Origin: Bacillota bacterium
GTDB taxonomy: Bacteria; Bacillota; Clostridia; Christensenellales; Aristaeellaceae
DNA: 42,787 bases
Direction of reading: 5' to 3'
Assembly: GCA_023425025.1 (NCBI GenBank)
Contig: JAFADG010000010.1
Span: 1-42,787, forward strand
The notes under the pieces were generated by a model. The model did not search any database. It had not been told where the DNA came from and worked only from the letters and a program-made list of their open reading frames with translations. The stretch's first letter is position 1. Each line of letters starts with the position of its first letter. The translations under genes were made by a program, and so were the position numbers. Positions 1 through 7,488 of the stretch are shown piece after piece.

Positions 1-3000
1 ATACCGCATGGCCCAGGTTTCCGGCTGTGTGTACCGTAACACCCTGCATGGCCTTGGCGGTCGCGCCGGACAGCGCATTTTGAACAAGCGTGTTAGCGTC
101 GGAAGCTTTGCCCGTCATTTCCTGCCGAAGCCGCATCAGCCGTGCGGCGGTCTGCGCCGTTTTGATGGATGGGGCATCCCCCAGCACCGAAGCCATTACC
201 TGGCTCAGTGTTGTTTCGTTTATGGCGGAAAGGTCCGCTAGCAGCCCCACCGTGCCGGTTTGGATATCGCCGCTGCTTTCCGCCTTGGTTGCGGCTGTCA
301 CCTGCGCACTGATGAAGGCAACGGCTTCTTGGGAGATGCCCAGCACCTTATCCGCCAGCGCGCCATACTTTGAGACGCTTGCCTGAACCTCCGGCAAGGC
401 AAGCTGTTCAGGGGTATACCCCTTAGCGGCGTCAATCACCATGGCAGCGGTCATGGTCACGGCGCTGCCGCTTGACGCCAAGCTCTCCTGGCCGCCTGAT
501 GCGGACGCGCGTTCCAGCGCCGCGTAGTAGCGTTCGGAAGCGCCGGTAAGGTCTCCCGCTTCCTCCGCTTCTCTGATGCCCTGCAATTCTTCCTGCGTAA
601 ATGTGCTTTGCCCGCCGGTGTTGCCGACGGCGGACGCGATCTCCGCGTCAATGGTAGCCACGGTGGAAAAAAAGCCGGCGGCGATCAGGCCGCTGCCCAT
701 GTTGCTCAGCGCGTCCCCGATGATTTGACGGGTCAGCATGCGGTTTGCCTCTTCCTCATTCCCCTGGGTGGTTTCGAGGAATTTGGCCTTCATTTGGGCG
801 ATTTCACTTTTGTCCAGCCGGGTCATATAATCCGCGAGCAGGTTTCCGCCGTATTCCAGCCCTTCTTCCAGGCCTTCCGGCACCCCTTCCTTGAAAAAGT
901 TCATGCCCAGCGCTTTCATGAACTGCTTGAACCCTTCCTTGCCGGCGGGGGTGTTTGCCATTTCAAACAGACGGTCAAGCCGCGCACCTTCAATCATTAT
1001 GGAAAGCCCGCCGGCCACAAGCCCCAAAAAGCTGGCTTCGCTTGCCGTGCCGCCCTGCTCCAATACTTCCATCTGCTTTGATCCGGCGGACATGCCGCCT
1101 TGAAAGAAGATGGATGCTTTTCCAAACCCGCGAGTCATCAGCATATCGGAAATACTCATCCCAATGCCATAGAACCAGGCGGTCGTTTCATCCATTCCTT
1201 CGGCGGTCTTTGCACGGACGGCCTGGCGCAGGCGCTCTGCATGAAAAAGCATATCATCCTCGGTCAGCTCCGCGCCAAACATGCCGGAGATAGTGCTGAC
1301 CAGGCCGGAAAAGCCGGCGCCGACGGAGAGCACTGTCGATGATATGTTTGCCGCTACCGGAGCGAACTCGGTAAATTCCACCGCCTTGATCACCGCGTCC
1401 TGCGCCGTTCTCTCACGAAGTCCGTTATCCATCAGCAGGTTCAGATACTGCTTGCCGTATTCCTCGCCCAACGTATCATATATGTACTGATACCGCGCTT
1501 CCTCATCGGCGGTCAGCAAACGCCTGTTGGTGGGCTCCATATCGCCCCAGGAGCTGAAAGCATTGAATGGTTTAGTTGTCCAGCCAAGCAGGCCTTCACC
1601 AATGTAATCATGATATGTGTTCCCTTCAAAGGCGCGAGCAATATGCCATTTGTCATACATATCCGGGTCTTTGGTATAATATCCATCAGGGACCTGCAAG
1701 GCGTTATAAGCCTCCCACCGGGCAGCCTCCTTTGCCTTTTCCCTTCTTTTCATTTCCTCTTCGATCTGGGTATTGAGGCTGTGACGCTCCTCGATCAGGC
1801 TTTGAAGGTTCGCATCTATGGAGACTCGGACACCGCCGATGCCGGGGTAGTTGGCGATTTTGTTCTGTACCACTTGTAACTGGTATTGCAAGCTTTCCAG
1901 TTCATCCTGCGCGCCCACCCCGGCAGCGTAGGGCTGGTTTCCCGCAGGCTTCGCCTCGTCAAAGGCGCTCTGCCCTTTTTCAAAGAGGAGGGCATTTGCG
2001 CCTTGCAATTCCGACCAGGCACTGTTCAGCGCATTCTGCTCATCGGCGGTAAGGACATCCTTGTCCATAAGAGCGCTGACCGTCGCCTGCAATTGCTTCT
2101 GCCTGTTTGCGGCGATGCCTATGTTTGTTTCGTCCGGCGTAAGCTTTAGCCAAAACTCGCCCAGCTTCTGGTCTTTCTTTGTGATCGCTTGCTTTCCGGG
2201 ATACTCAGGCGCTTTTCCAGGACCAAGCGCTTCACCAAGCATATGGAACATCCGCCCTACGTTTTCCCGGGAGAAATCCAATTCACCAGCCCAAAACCTA
2301 TCCCACCCCTGTTTGGCAAGGTCGTTGAATGTGGGCTTTTTTCTCTCCGCCTGGATGCCGCCGCCTGTAATGGCGCCCTCCCAGATAGAGTCCGGCGCCG
2401 CGCCGTAGGATTTGGGCGCGGTATCATTTTGCAAGGCTGTGCCGTCGGCCTGGATAGCCGCATCCTTTTCCATACGGGCGGCTATATCAACATTCGCGGG
2501 ATTGCCGATTACGCCGTTTGCCTTGTTCCACCTGTAGGCGGCATCATTGACCTGCGCTGCAACATCCTCCCAGCGGTAAGCAAGGGGACGGCTTATTTTA
2601 GCAAGACTGCCGGTCAGGCGGCCCTCATCCATTGCCCGAAGCGCGTCAAAGCCCGCCAGCGCATCTGTGAGGATTGCCTCCGGATCCATCTTGTCGCCGG
2701 GCTTCAGGTATTTCATTCTTTCATTGATCAGGTCAACCAACTGCGTATACTGCATTTCCGCCTGCCTGGTAAACTGTTCCGCCTCCTGCACCTGCCGGTA
2801 GAACCCGATAGCCGTTGCGTCCCCCGACTTTAAAATGGCCTTGTTGTCCTCCAGCCATTTTTGATCGAAGCCGTTGTACATAAAATACTGGGCAGCATCA
2901 TCAATGGTGCTGCCCAGCGCGTAGGGGTTGTAGGTTTTGCTTTTAGGGTCGAGCATGGCGCGTTTTTGAGGATCGGCTTTGTATTGGCTCCCGTTTTGCA

Positions 3001-3928
3001 GCGCGTACTGCACGGCGTCCAGCGCATGACTTCCAGTGCTTGACCTGTTGCGCGCAGCCCAGAGCATGCCCAAAGCCGTATCCCCGTTAAAGTCAACGGC
3101 CTCATTGAGCATGGTGGGCACGCCCTTTTTCCAGTCCTCCTGCATCCGGCTTAAGGTGGGATACTTGGACCAATCGATTTTTTCAAGGACCTCGTCATCC
3201 GAATAATTCCGGTCCGCACGGTTGGCCCAGTAATAAATGCTCCGATTCAGCGCGTCTATTTCCTGGGCCGCCTTTTGCGTATCCGCCTGGGCGTTAAGCA
3301 GCATGCCGTAATAGTAGCCAGCCTTTTCTTCCCCAGAGCTTTGGGCAGAGGGCATCAGGGGAAGACCATTGCTGTCCGTACGGCCGTACCGGGCAAGGTG
3401 TGCATTCCTGGCAAAAAAATTCTGGTCGGTCACGCTTGCATCTATCCCCAGCTTGCCCAGCTCATCTACGGCCAGCCGGTTGGTGGGCTTGGCGTAGGGC
3501 AGATAATAGGGGCTGGATGGATCCTGGGCCGACAGCAGCAGGCCCTGATACAGCTGGTTGCCGATCTCCTTGTTGGCAGTGGAAATCTGTACAACCTTGG
3601 CCAGGTCTTGCGTAAACTTGGATGTTTGAGACGCAAATGCGATGGGGGAATCCTTATCCGCCTGGTTTTGCGGCATTGTGTGCTGCGCCGCCGCATTGGC
3701 AGCCGGTTGCACGATGAGGGGCGGCTTGGGCGCTTCGGGAACGGTTGGCGGGGGCTGCGTCCTGCCTTTGGTGCGCTGATCCCTTTTCAGGGGATTCACG
3801 GCAGCTTCCAGCGCCATCGGATCGGGCTGACCGGCCGCCACTGTGTTGAGAAGCTTCACCGCAACCGGATCGGAAGCTTTCAATCTATCCTTGCGCTTGA
3901 TGGATTTTGGTATTTGATTGCCGATCAT
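1..3928 (-). CDS. Giant phage virion protein, C-terminus beyond window
   Basis: A single reading frame begins at ATG 3928, preceded by AGGAGTGCTGAT, and stays open to the left edge: 1309 codons without a stop, so the true protein is larger. The first ~100 residues are basic then proline-rich (QPPPTVPEAPKPP). Long helical, glutamine- and alanine-rich stretches follow. Near residues 850-885 there is a hydrophobic glycine/serine-rich segment (STVLSVGAGFSGLVSTISG), and near 990-1010 an EGVPEGLEEGLEYGG stretch of a kind common in very large gut-phage structural proteins. It is the last visible gene of the tail module, 30 bp after the coiled-coil virion gene. By position and size it is probably an internal virion/DNA-ejection or polyvalent protein; a tape measure is less likely in a podovirus-type locus. 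No catalytic motif is identified in the visible part. Confidence 0.75.
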   Translation of the reverse strand, partial: MIGNQIPKSIKRKDRLKASDPVAVKLLNTVAAGQPDPMALEAAVNPLKRDQRTKGRTQPPPTVPEAPKPPLIVQPAANAAAQHTMPQNQADKDSPIAFASQTSKFTQDLAKVVQISTANKEIGNQLYQGLLLSAQDPSSPYYLPYAKPTNRLAVDELGKLGIDASVTDQNFFARNAHLARYGRTDSNGLPLMPSAQSSGEEKAGYYYGMLLNAQADTQKAAQEIDALNRSIYYWANRADRNYSDDEVLEKIDWSKYPTLSRMQEDWKKGVPTMLNEAVDFNGDTALGMLWAARNRSSTGSHALDAVQYALQNGSQYKADPQKRAMLDPKSKTYNPYALGSTIDDAAQYFMYNGFDQKWLEDNKAILKSGDATAIGFYRQVQEAEQFTRQAEMQYTQLVDLINERMKYLKPGDKMDPEAILTDALAGFDALRAMDEGRLTGSLAKISRPLAYRWEDVAAQVNDAAYRWNKANGVIGNPANVDIAARMEKDAAIQADGTALQNDTAPKSYGAAPDSIWEGAITGGGIQAERKKPTFNDLAKQGWDRFWAGELDFSRENVGRMFHMLGEALGPGKAPEYPGKQAITKKDQKLGEFWLKLTPDETNIGIAANRQKQLQATVSALMDKDVLTADEQNALNSAWSELQGANALLFEKGQSAFDEAKPAGNQPYAAGVGAQDELESLQYQLQVVQNKIANYPGIGGVRVSIDANLQSLIEERHSLNTQIEEEMKRREKAKEAARWEAYNALQVPDGYYTKDPDMYDKWHIARAFEGNTYHDYIGEGLLGWTTKPFNAFSSWGDMEPTNRRLLTADEEARYQYIYDTLGEEYGKQYLNLLMDNGLRERTAQDAVIKAVEFTEFAPVAANISSTVLSVGAGFSGLVSTISGMFGAELTEDDMLFHAERLRQAVRAKTAEGMDETTAWFYGIGMSISDMLMTRGFGKASIFFQGGMSAGSKQMEVLEQGGTASEASFLGLVAGGLSIMIEGARLDRLFEMANTPAGKEGFKQFMKALGMNFFKEGVPEGLEEGLEYGGNLLADYMTRLDKSEIAQMKAKFLETTQGNEEEANRMLTRQIIGDALSNMGSGLIAAGFFSTVATIDAEIASAVGNTGGQSTFTQEELQGIREAEEAGDLTGASERYYAALERASASGGQESLASSGSAVTMTAAMVIDAAKGYTPEQLALPEVQASVSKYGALADKVLGISQEAVAFISAQVTAATKAESSGDIQTGTVGLLADLSAINETTLSQVMASVLGDAPSIKTAQTAARLMRLRQEMTGKASDANTLVQNALSGATAKAMQGVTVHTAGNLGHAV

Positions 3929-3958
3929 ATCAGCACTCCTTATCTCAGGTATACTCGC

Positions 3959-4960
3959 TCAGTATCTTGGTTCGACAATCTTGGGATCGACCGTTTTGGG
4001 AGTTGTTTTTGAACCGTCGAAAAGCAAGCTCCAGAAATCGCTAATGGCTTGGCCCAGGTTTAGGTTGATCGAAGAATAAACGGGCGGTGGAGGGGGAGGA
4101 GGAGGGTTCTTTTTACCCCCGCCGCTCTTCTTGGGATGCAGTATATCAAACTGCCGCATCTCCTCCTCCAGCTGCTTCTGCTGCTGGGCAAGGCTCAGCT
4201 CAAATTGGCGCTGGTTTTCACCGTATTGATTCTGCCTGTACTGCTCGTCCAGGGTGGCCTGGTTCTGTTGCTGTTGCAGCGATGCGTTGTACTGGCGGAC
4301 CTGCTCGGCAAGGCTTTCGTTGTATTGCCGCAGGCTTTCGTCATACTCCTTCTGCCACTGGGCAGCCGCCGTGTCCTGGGCATCCTTTTGGGCGGCAAAC
4401 TGATAAATCTGCATATTGAGGCTGTTCTGCCTGTCACCGGCCGCCGCTTGCCGGTCGTACTCCTGGGATTCCAGCTGGTCCAGGTAGCTTAGGGTATCCG
4501 CCGTCTGGGCCGCGCCCAACTGCGTCAGCTGCTGGGAAAGCTGCTGCGCAAGCAGCGTCTTTTGATCCTCCAGCCCGGTGCGAGTAAGGGCTTCGTTGTC
4601 GGCGATCTCCTGCTGGGCCTTGTTGCCGGCGACGGCAATGCCCGAAAGGTTCGCGTTGTTAAAGCTTGACCGCTGCATCCCGCGGGAGGTGGCCTGGCGG
4701 TTGGCCTGGGAATAGGCCTGGGCATAGCTTTGGGCGGCGGCTTCCTTTTGCCTGGCGTAGGCCGTGCCCAGGGAAGAAAGCTGCTTGTCCAGGGCCAGCT
4801 GGTTCATATCCGCCGCCTGCTGGGCCTCCAGCCGCTTCTGGTCATAGGCCGCCTGGTACCGCCTGTTGGCGGCTTCCGTAAGCTCCGCCTGCGTCTTGGG
4901 CACATAGGCGCTGTTTTTCAGGTCCGCCAGCAGCGTATCCAGCGTATAGTTGCTTGCCAT
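3959..4960 (-). CDS. Glutamine-rich coiled-coil virion protein
   Basis: 333 residues, starting at ATG 4960 with TAGGAGGCGGCGCAT upstream. Nearly the whole protein is predicted helix rich in Q, A, Y and N, with heptad-like spacing (residues ~20-270). It ends in a lysine/glycine patch, eight consecutive prolines and a short hydrophobic C-terminal region (INLNLGQAISDFWSLLF). It lies between the holin and the giant virion gene and is co-directional with both. Composition and position suggest an internal virion or tail-associated structural protein; no enzymatic motif is visible. Similar glutamine-rich proteins in podoviruses take part in DNA ejection, but that role is inferred from position only. 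Confidence 0.6.
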   Translation of the reverse strand: MASNYTLDTLLADLKNSAYVPKTQAELTEAANRRYQAAYDQKRLEAQQAADMNQLALDKQLSSLGTAYARQKEAAAQSYAQAYSQANRQATSRGMQRSSFNNANLSGIAVAGNKAQQEIADNEALTRTGLEDQKTLLAQQLSQQLTQLGAAQTADTLSYLDQLESQEYDRQAAAGDRQNSLNMQIYQFAAQKDAQDTAAAQWQKEYDESLRQYNESLAEQVRQYNASLQQQQNQATLDEQYRQNQYGENQRQFELSLAQQQKQLEEEMRQFDILHPKKSGGGKKNPPPPPPPPVYSSINLNLGQAISDFWSLLFDGSKTTPKTVDPKIVEPRY

Positions 4961-4972
4961 ATGCGCCGCCTC

Positions 4973-5161
4973 CTAAAAATGATTCGGATCGGTGGGATTG
5001 TTGAGAACCCCAAAGGCGACAAGCGCCTGCAAAAGCGCGGTGATCACGCCGTTGACGGCCTCGGACTGGGTGGGATTGATGGTGCCCACCAGCGTCAATA
5101 TGGACAGGATCTGCGCGAAAATGGATGCCCAGAATACCCAGGAGGTAAAACGGTTTTGCAT
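4973..5161 (-). CDS. Phage holin, phi-LC3-like small membrane protein
   Basis: About 62 residues. ATG 5161 is preferred because AAGGAG sits seven bases upstream; ATG 5167 is an in-frame alternative. The N-terminus is followed by a membrane segment (WVFWASIFAQILSILTLVG). A second amphipathic or membrane segment (GVITALLQALVAFGVLNNPT) follows, and the protein ends in NPTDPNHF. The pattern of WVFW...INPTQ...VNGVITALL...LGVLNNPT resembles the phi-LC3 holin family, which lets endolysin reach the cell wall at lysis. It lies next to a second membrane protein and the endolysin, forming a lysis cassette. Confidence 0.75.
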   Translation of the reverse strand: MQNRFTSWVFWASIFAQILSILTLVGTINPTQSEAVNGVITALLQALVAFGVLNNPTDPNHF

Positions 5162-5176
5162 AATCATGCTCCTTCC

Positions 5177-5440
5177 TCAGTGCCTTGACAGCACGTACTG
5201 CTGCATGGTTTCGTGTGTTTTTGAGACCGCGCCGTTGCAGTGCAACTGCTTCAGCCCGTCCAGGGTAGCAAACTGCGCCTGCAAAAGCATGGCGATGTCC
5301 TCCCGCTCCTTTGCCTGCCGGGCTTCCACCATGGAAAGCCTGCGCAAAAGGTCATGGGCCTTTACGGCGGCGGAAACAATCAGGCCCGCCGCCGTAAGCA
5401 GAGCTGTCGCCAGCCACCAGTAGTCCTTTAATGCTGACAT
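5177..5440 (-). CDS. Membrane-anchored coiled-coil lysis-module protein
   Basis: 87 residues. It has one N-terminal membrane segment (YWWLATALLTAAGLIVSAAV, residues ~7-26) followed by a charged coiled coil (AHDLLRRLSMVEARQAKEREDIAMLLQ) and a polar tail. The gene sits between the endolysin (10 bp upstream) and the holin (10 bp downstream). The single-span plus coiled-coil plan recalls XhlA-type haemolysin/holin accessory proteins, although XhlA has its membrane helix at the C-terminus. It may be a second holin, an antiholin or a holin accessory factor; sequence alone does not decide. Confidence 0.6.
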   Translation of the reverse strand: MSALKDYWWLATALLTAAGLIVSAAVKAHDLLRRLSMVEARQAKEREDIAMLLQAQFATLDGLKQLHCNGAVSKTHETMQQYVLSRH

Positions 5441-5449
5441 ATGTAAACC

Positions 5450-6256
5450 TCACAAGTAGTTTTTGATGGCCTCATAAACGGCCCGGGCCAGGGCCTTCGC
5501 ATCCTGCTTGGGGGTTTGGACGGCCGCCGCAAGCGCTGCCTGGGCCGCCCCGTCCGCGATGCCGGTGACGGGCAGCGAGTAAGTCTCCTGCAGCCGTTTG
5601 ACAGCCGCTTCCGTTTTCGGGCCGAAGATGCCGTCCGCCGCGCCGCAGTCGTATCCCGCCGCGTTCAGCAGCTTTTGAAGATTTTCCACCATGGCGCCCC
5701 TTGCGCCGACAGACAATGCTTCCACCGCAGTCACTCCTTCCCCGGTTGTGCCTTTCAAAATGGCGTAATGGTCCCACGCATAGCCTGACAGGGGGGAACG
5801 CAGTACGCCCGCCGCGTGGCCGCGGGCGTCCACAACAGTGCCATCGCCCAGATAGATGCCCACATGCCCCATCGGGTCCGCCGTGTCTGTTTCGTTGAAC
5901 ACGAAACAGAGCCTGTCCCTCGGCATCTGATCCAGCGTGCCTTTTGCGTCCCAATAGGCCCCCTTCCATTGGCTGGAAGCGCCGTGAGGCAGGGCAATGC
6001 CCACCAACTTAGCCGCTTCCTTGGTCAGACCGGAGCAATCGTAAGCGGGCTTGCCTTGATACTTGCACCCATCACATGTCTTTTGCCTGCCGGACAGCAC
6101 GGGGCAGTATTTTTTGATATTGGCGGCATAGGCCGGCTTGCTTGACATCTGATGTTGCCGCCATGCCACTGTGCATTTCTCGCCATGAGAAGCAAAAACA
6201 TATGGGCACCCAATTTTGCTGAGTGCCCATTCCTGGATGGTTTGTGATTTTGTCAA
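5450..6256 (-). CDS. Endolysin: NlpC/P60 peptidase with peptidoglycan-binding domain
   Basis: 268 residues. An N-terminal NlpC/P60-type cysteine peptidase domain (residues ~5-160) shows the catalytic cysteine in YDCSGLT (C74), histidine in GHVGIYLG (H131) and a further histidine in DARGH (H147). An insertion with four cysteines (residues ~51-64, CPVLSGRQKTCDGC) is not universal in the family. A PG_binding_1 domain follows (residues ~183-243: LQKLLNAAGYDCGAADGIFG). The enzyme should cleave stem-peptide bonds in the host wall at lysis. It starts with TTG at 6256, overlapping the stop of the preceding gene (TTGA) with GGGAGGACGAG upstream, which indicates translational coupling. The two holin-like genes follow immediately. 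Confidence 0.9.
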   Translation of the reverse strand: MTKSQTIQEWALSKIGCPYVFASHGEKCTVAWRQHQMSSKPAYAANIKKYCPVLSGRQKTCDGCKYQGKPAYDCSGLTKEAAKLVGIALPHGASSQWKGAYWDAKGTLDQMPRDRLCFVFNETDTADPMGHVGIYLGDGTVVDARGHAAGVLRSPLSGYAWDHYAILKGTTGEGVTAVEALSVGARGAMVENLQKLLNAAGYDCGAADGIFGPKTEAAVKRLQETYSLPVTGIADGAAQAALAAAVQTPKQDAKALARAVYEAIKNYL

Positions 6257-6447
6257 CTCTCGTCCTCCCCTTTTGCCTCGGCAGGGGAGGCGGGAGGCTT
6301 GACATCACCTGCGACAATCGCCTGTAACATATCATCCACCTGAATGATCTGTTGCCGTGCAACGCTTATAGGTGCATTGATTTGCACCATTTGTAAGATG
6401 CCAAAGAGCGTTTCCTTCTGCTGCTGGCTGTCAAAGATTATTGGCAT
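6253..6447 (-). CDS. Small hypothetical tail-end protein
   Basis: 64 residues from ATG 6447, chosen because GGGG lies eight bases upstream. ATG 6486, overlapping the previous stop, would give 77 residues with a lysine-rich leader. It is acidic at the C-terminus (EAKGEDES) and has a predicted helical core (KETLFGILQMVQINAPISV). Its stop overlaps the TTG start of the endolysin by four bases. Small proteins at this spot, between fibre genes and lysis cassette, are common in phages of Gram-positive hosts, but I recognise no family. Confidence 0.55.
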   Translation of the reverse strand: MPIIFDSQQQKETLFGILQMVQINAPISVARQQIIQVDDMLQAIVAGDVKPPASPAEAKGEDES

Positions 6448-6485
6448 GAATTTTTCCCCTTTCTTTTTCTTGGAAGCTTCTGCCA

Positions 6486-6905
6486 TCAAAGTTGCTTTTC
6501 CACCGCAAGGCGGCTGACCTCCGCAACGGCATCCGCCTTTTCAGCCTCGACCTGGGCAAGCTGTTTGCGAAGGCGCGAAAGCTCAACCTCCAGGGGATCG
6601 GCCGATATGAATACGATGCTGCATTCCTGGCAGAAGTTATACCCGGCCTGCACCGAAAGAAGCCTTGCATCGTTTTCGTCCTCTGGCTCCCATTCGCGTT
6701 CCCTAAACGCATGAATTTCTTCATCGGGTACATCATCATCGAAGATATGCCAGTCGTTCGCCGTCAAGGCTTCGATGTCTTCCGGCAGTACGCCGTTCCT
6801 GATTCCAGAAAGCCGCAGGCTCGGCCTGGACGCTCCCTCGTAATAGACCCGTTCTCCAAAGATGTTGTCAACCTTGACAAGCCTGTCACCGACACCAATT
6901 TTCAT
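6486..6905 (-). CDS. Hypothetical phage protein, tail-end module
   Basis: 139 residues from ATG 6905, with AAGGAAGGATAC upstream. The N-terminal half (KIGVGDRLVKVDNIFGERV, then an acidic patch DDDVPDEEIHAF near residues 55-65) looks globular. The C-terminal third is a coiled coil (LRKQLAQVEAEKADAVAEV). Two cysteines occur in the middle (YNFCQECSIVF). Its stop overlaps the possible upstream start of the next gene. It may be a tail-associated or chaperone-type factor; function is unknown. Confidence 0.55.
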   Translation of the reverse strand: MKIGVGDRLVKVDNIFGERVYYEGASRPSLRLSGIRNGVLPEDIEALTANDWHIFDDDVPDEEIHAFREREWEPEDENDARLLSVQAGYNFCQECSIVFISADPLEVELSRLRKQLAQVEAEKADAVAEVSRLAVEKQL

Positions 6906-6924
6906 ATGTATCCTTCCTTTCTTA

Positions 6925-7467
6925 TTAGCCCCAACCACCGACGCCAAATTGCCATATGCCGCCTATGCGCATGTATGCAGCCATTTCATTCCTCCAGATA
7001 CCACCTACCCGTCCGTTTGATACGCTGATTCTCCAGGTGCCGCCTTGCTTTGCAAGGAACGGGATTGGGATTTCTTCATAGTTCACGATGATGTATCCCG
7101 CCGTATTCTCGCGAACGTTGAATGAGTTACCAGAGCCGCTTGTCCTCCGCACGTAGTAGGTTATCACAGCGCCGCCGCCGACGTTCAATAGCAAGTTCCC
7201 GGCAAGCTGCGAGATTCCCACCGTCTGCGTGTGTGTAGCATCGTTCAGCGCGAAGGTGTTTGTCAAAATCTGCGCTCCGTACCCTTCGACGTACATTTCT
7301 AGGTAGCATGTAGCGACATATGTTCGGATGTTTTGCAGCGTCAGCGTGGCACTGGTGGGCCTCCCATATAGAATGGTAGGCCCAGAACCCCATGAAGTGA
7401 ATGAAGCGCCGGTGGCCTTGTCTCCAGTAGGGCCGAACCCAGAAAGTGTTATGGTTATCTGGCCCAC
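6925..7467 (-). CDS. Short fibre-like protein with jelly-roll-type repeat
   Basis: 180 residues starting at GTG 7467, with a run of G bases upstream. Residues ~40-130 (LTLQNIRTYVATCYLEMYV ... THTQTVGISQLAGNL ... GYIIVNY) align by eye with residues ~44-130 of the large fibre just upstream (LTLNGIRVYSSQLYLDI ... THSQTVSLTAFTNGL ... GTLELDY), so the two share a beta-sandwich domain. The C-terminus is rich in GGIWR-like repeats. It is probably a short fibre or fibre-tip subunit that partners the larger one. Confidence 0.6.
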   Translation of the reverse strand: MGQITITLSGFGPTGDKATGASFTSWGSGPTILYGRPTSATLTLQNIRTYVATCYLEMYVEGYGAQILTNTFALNDATHTQTVGISQLAGNLLLNVGGGAVITYYVRRTSGSGNSFNVRENTAGYIIVNYEEIPIPFLAKQGGTWRISVSNGRVGGIWRNEMAAYMRIGGIWQFGVGGWG

Positions 7468-7488
7468 ATCCGCGCCCCCATTCTTGAA

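Noticed and set aside
3275..4012. 245-codon plus-strand open frame at the left end
   Set aside because: Antisense of the giant virion gene, whose minus-strand frame is continuous across it.
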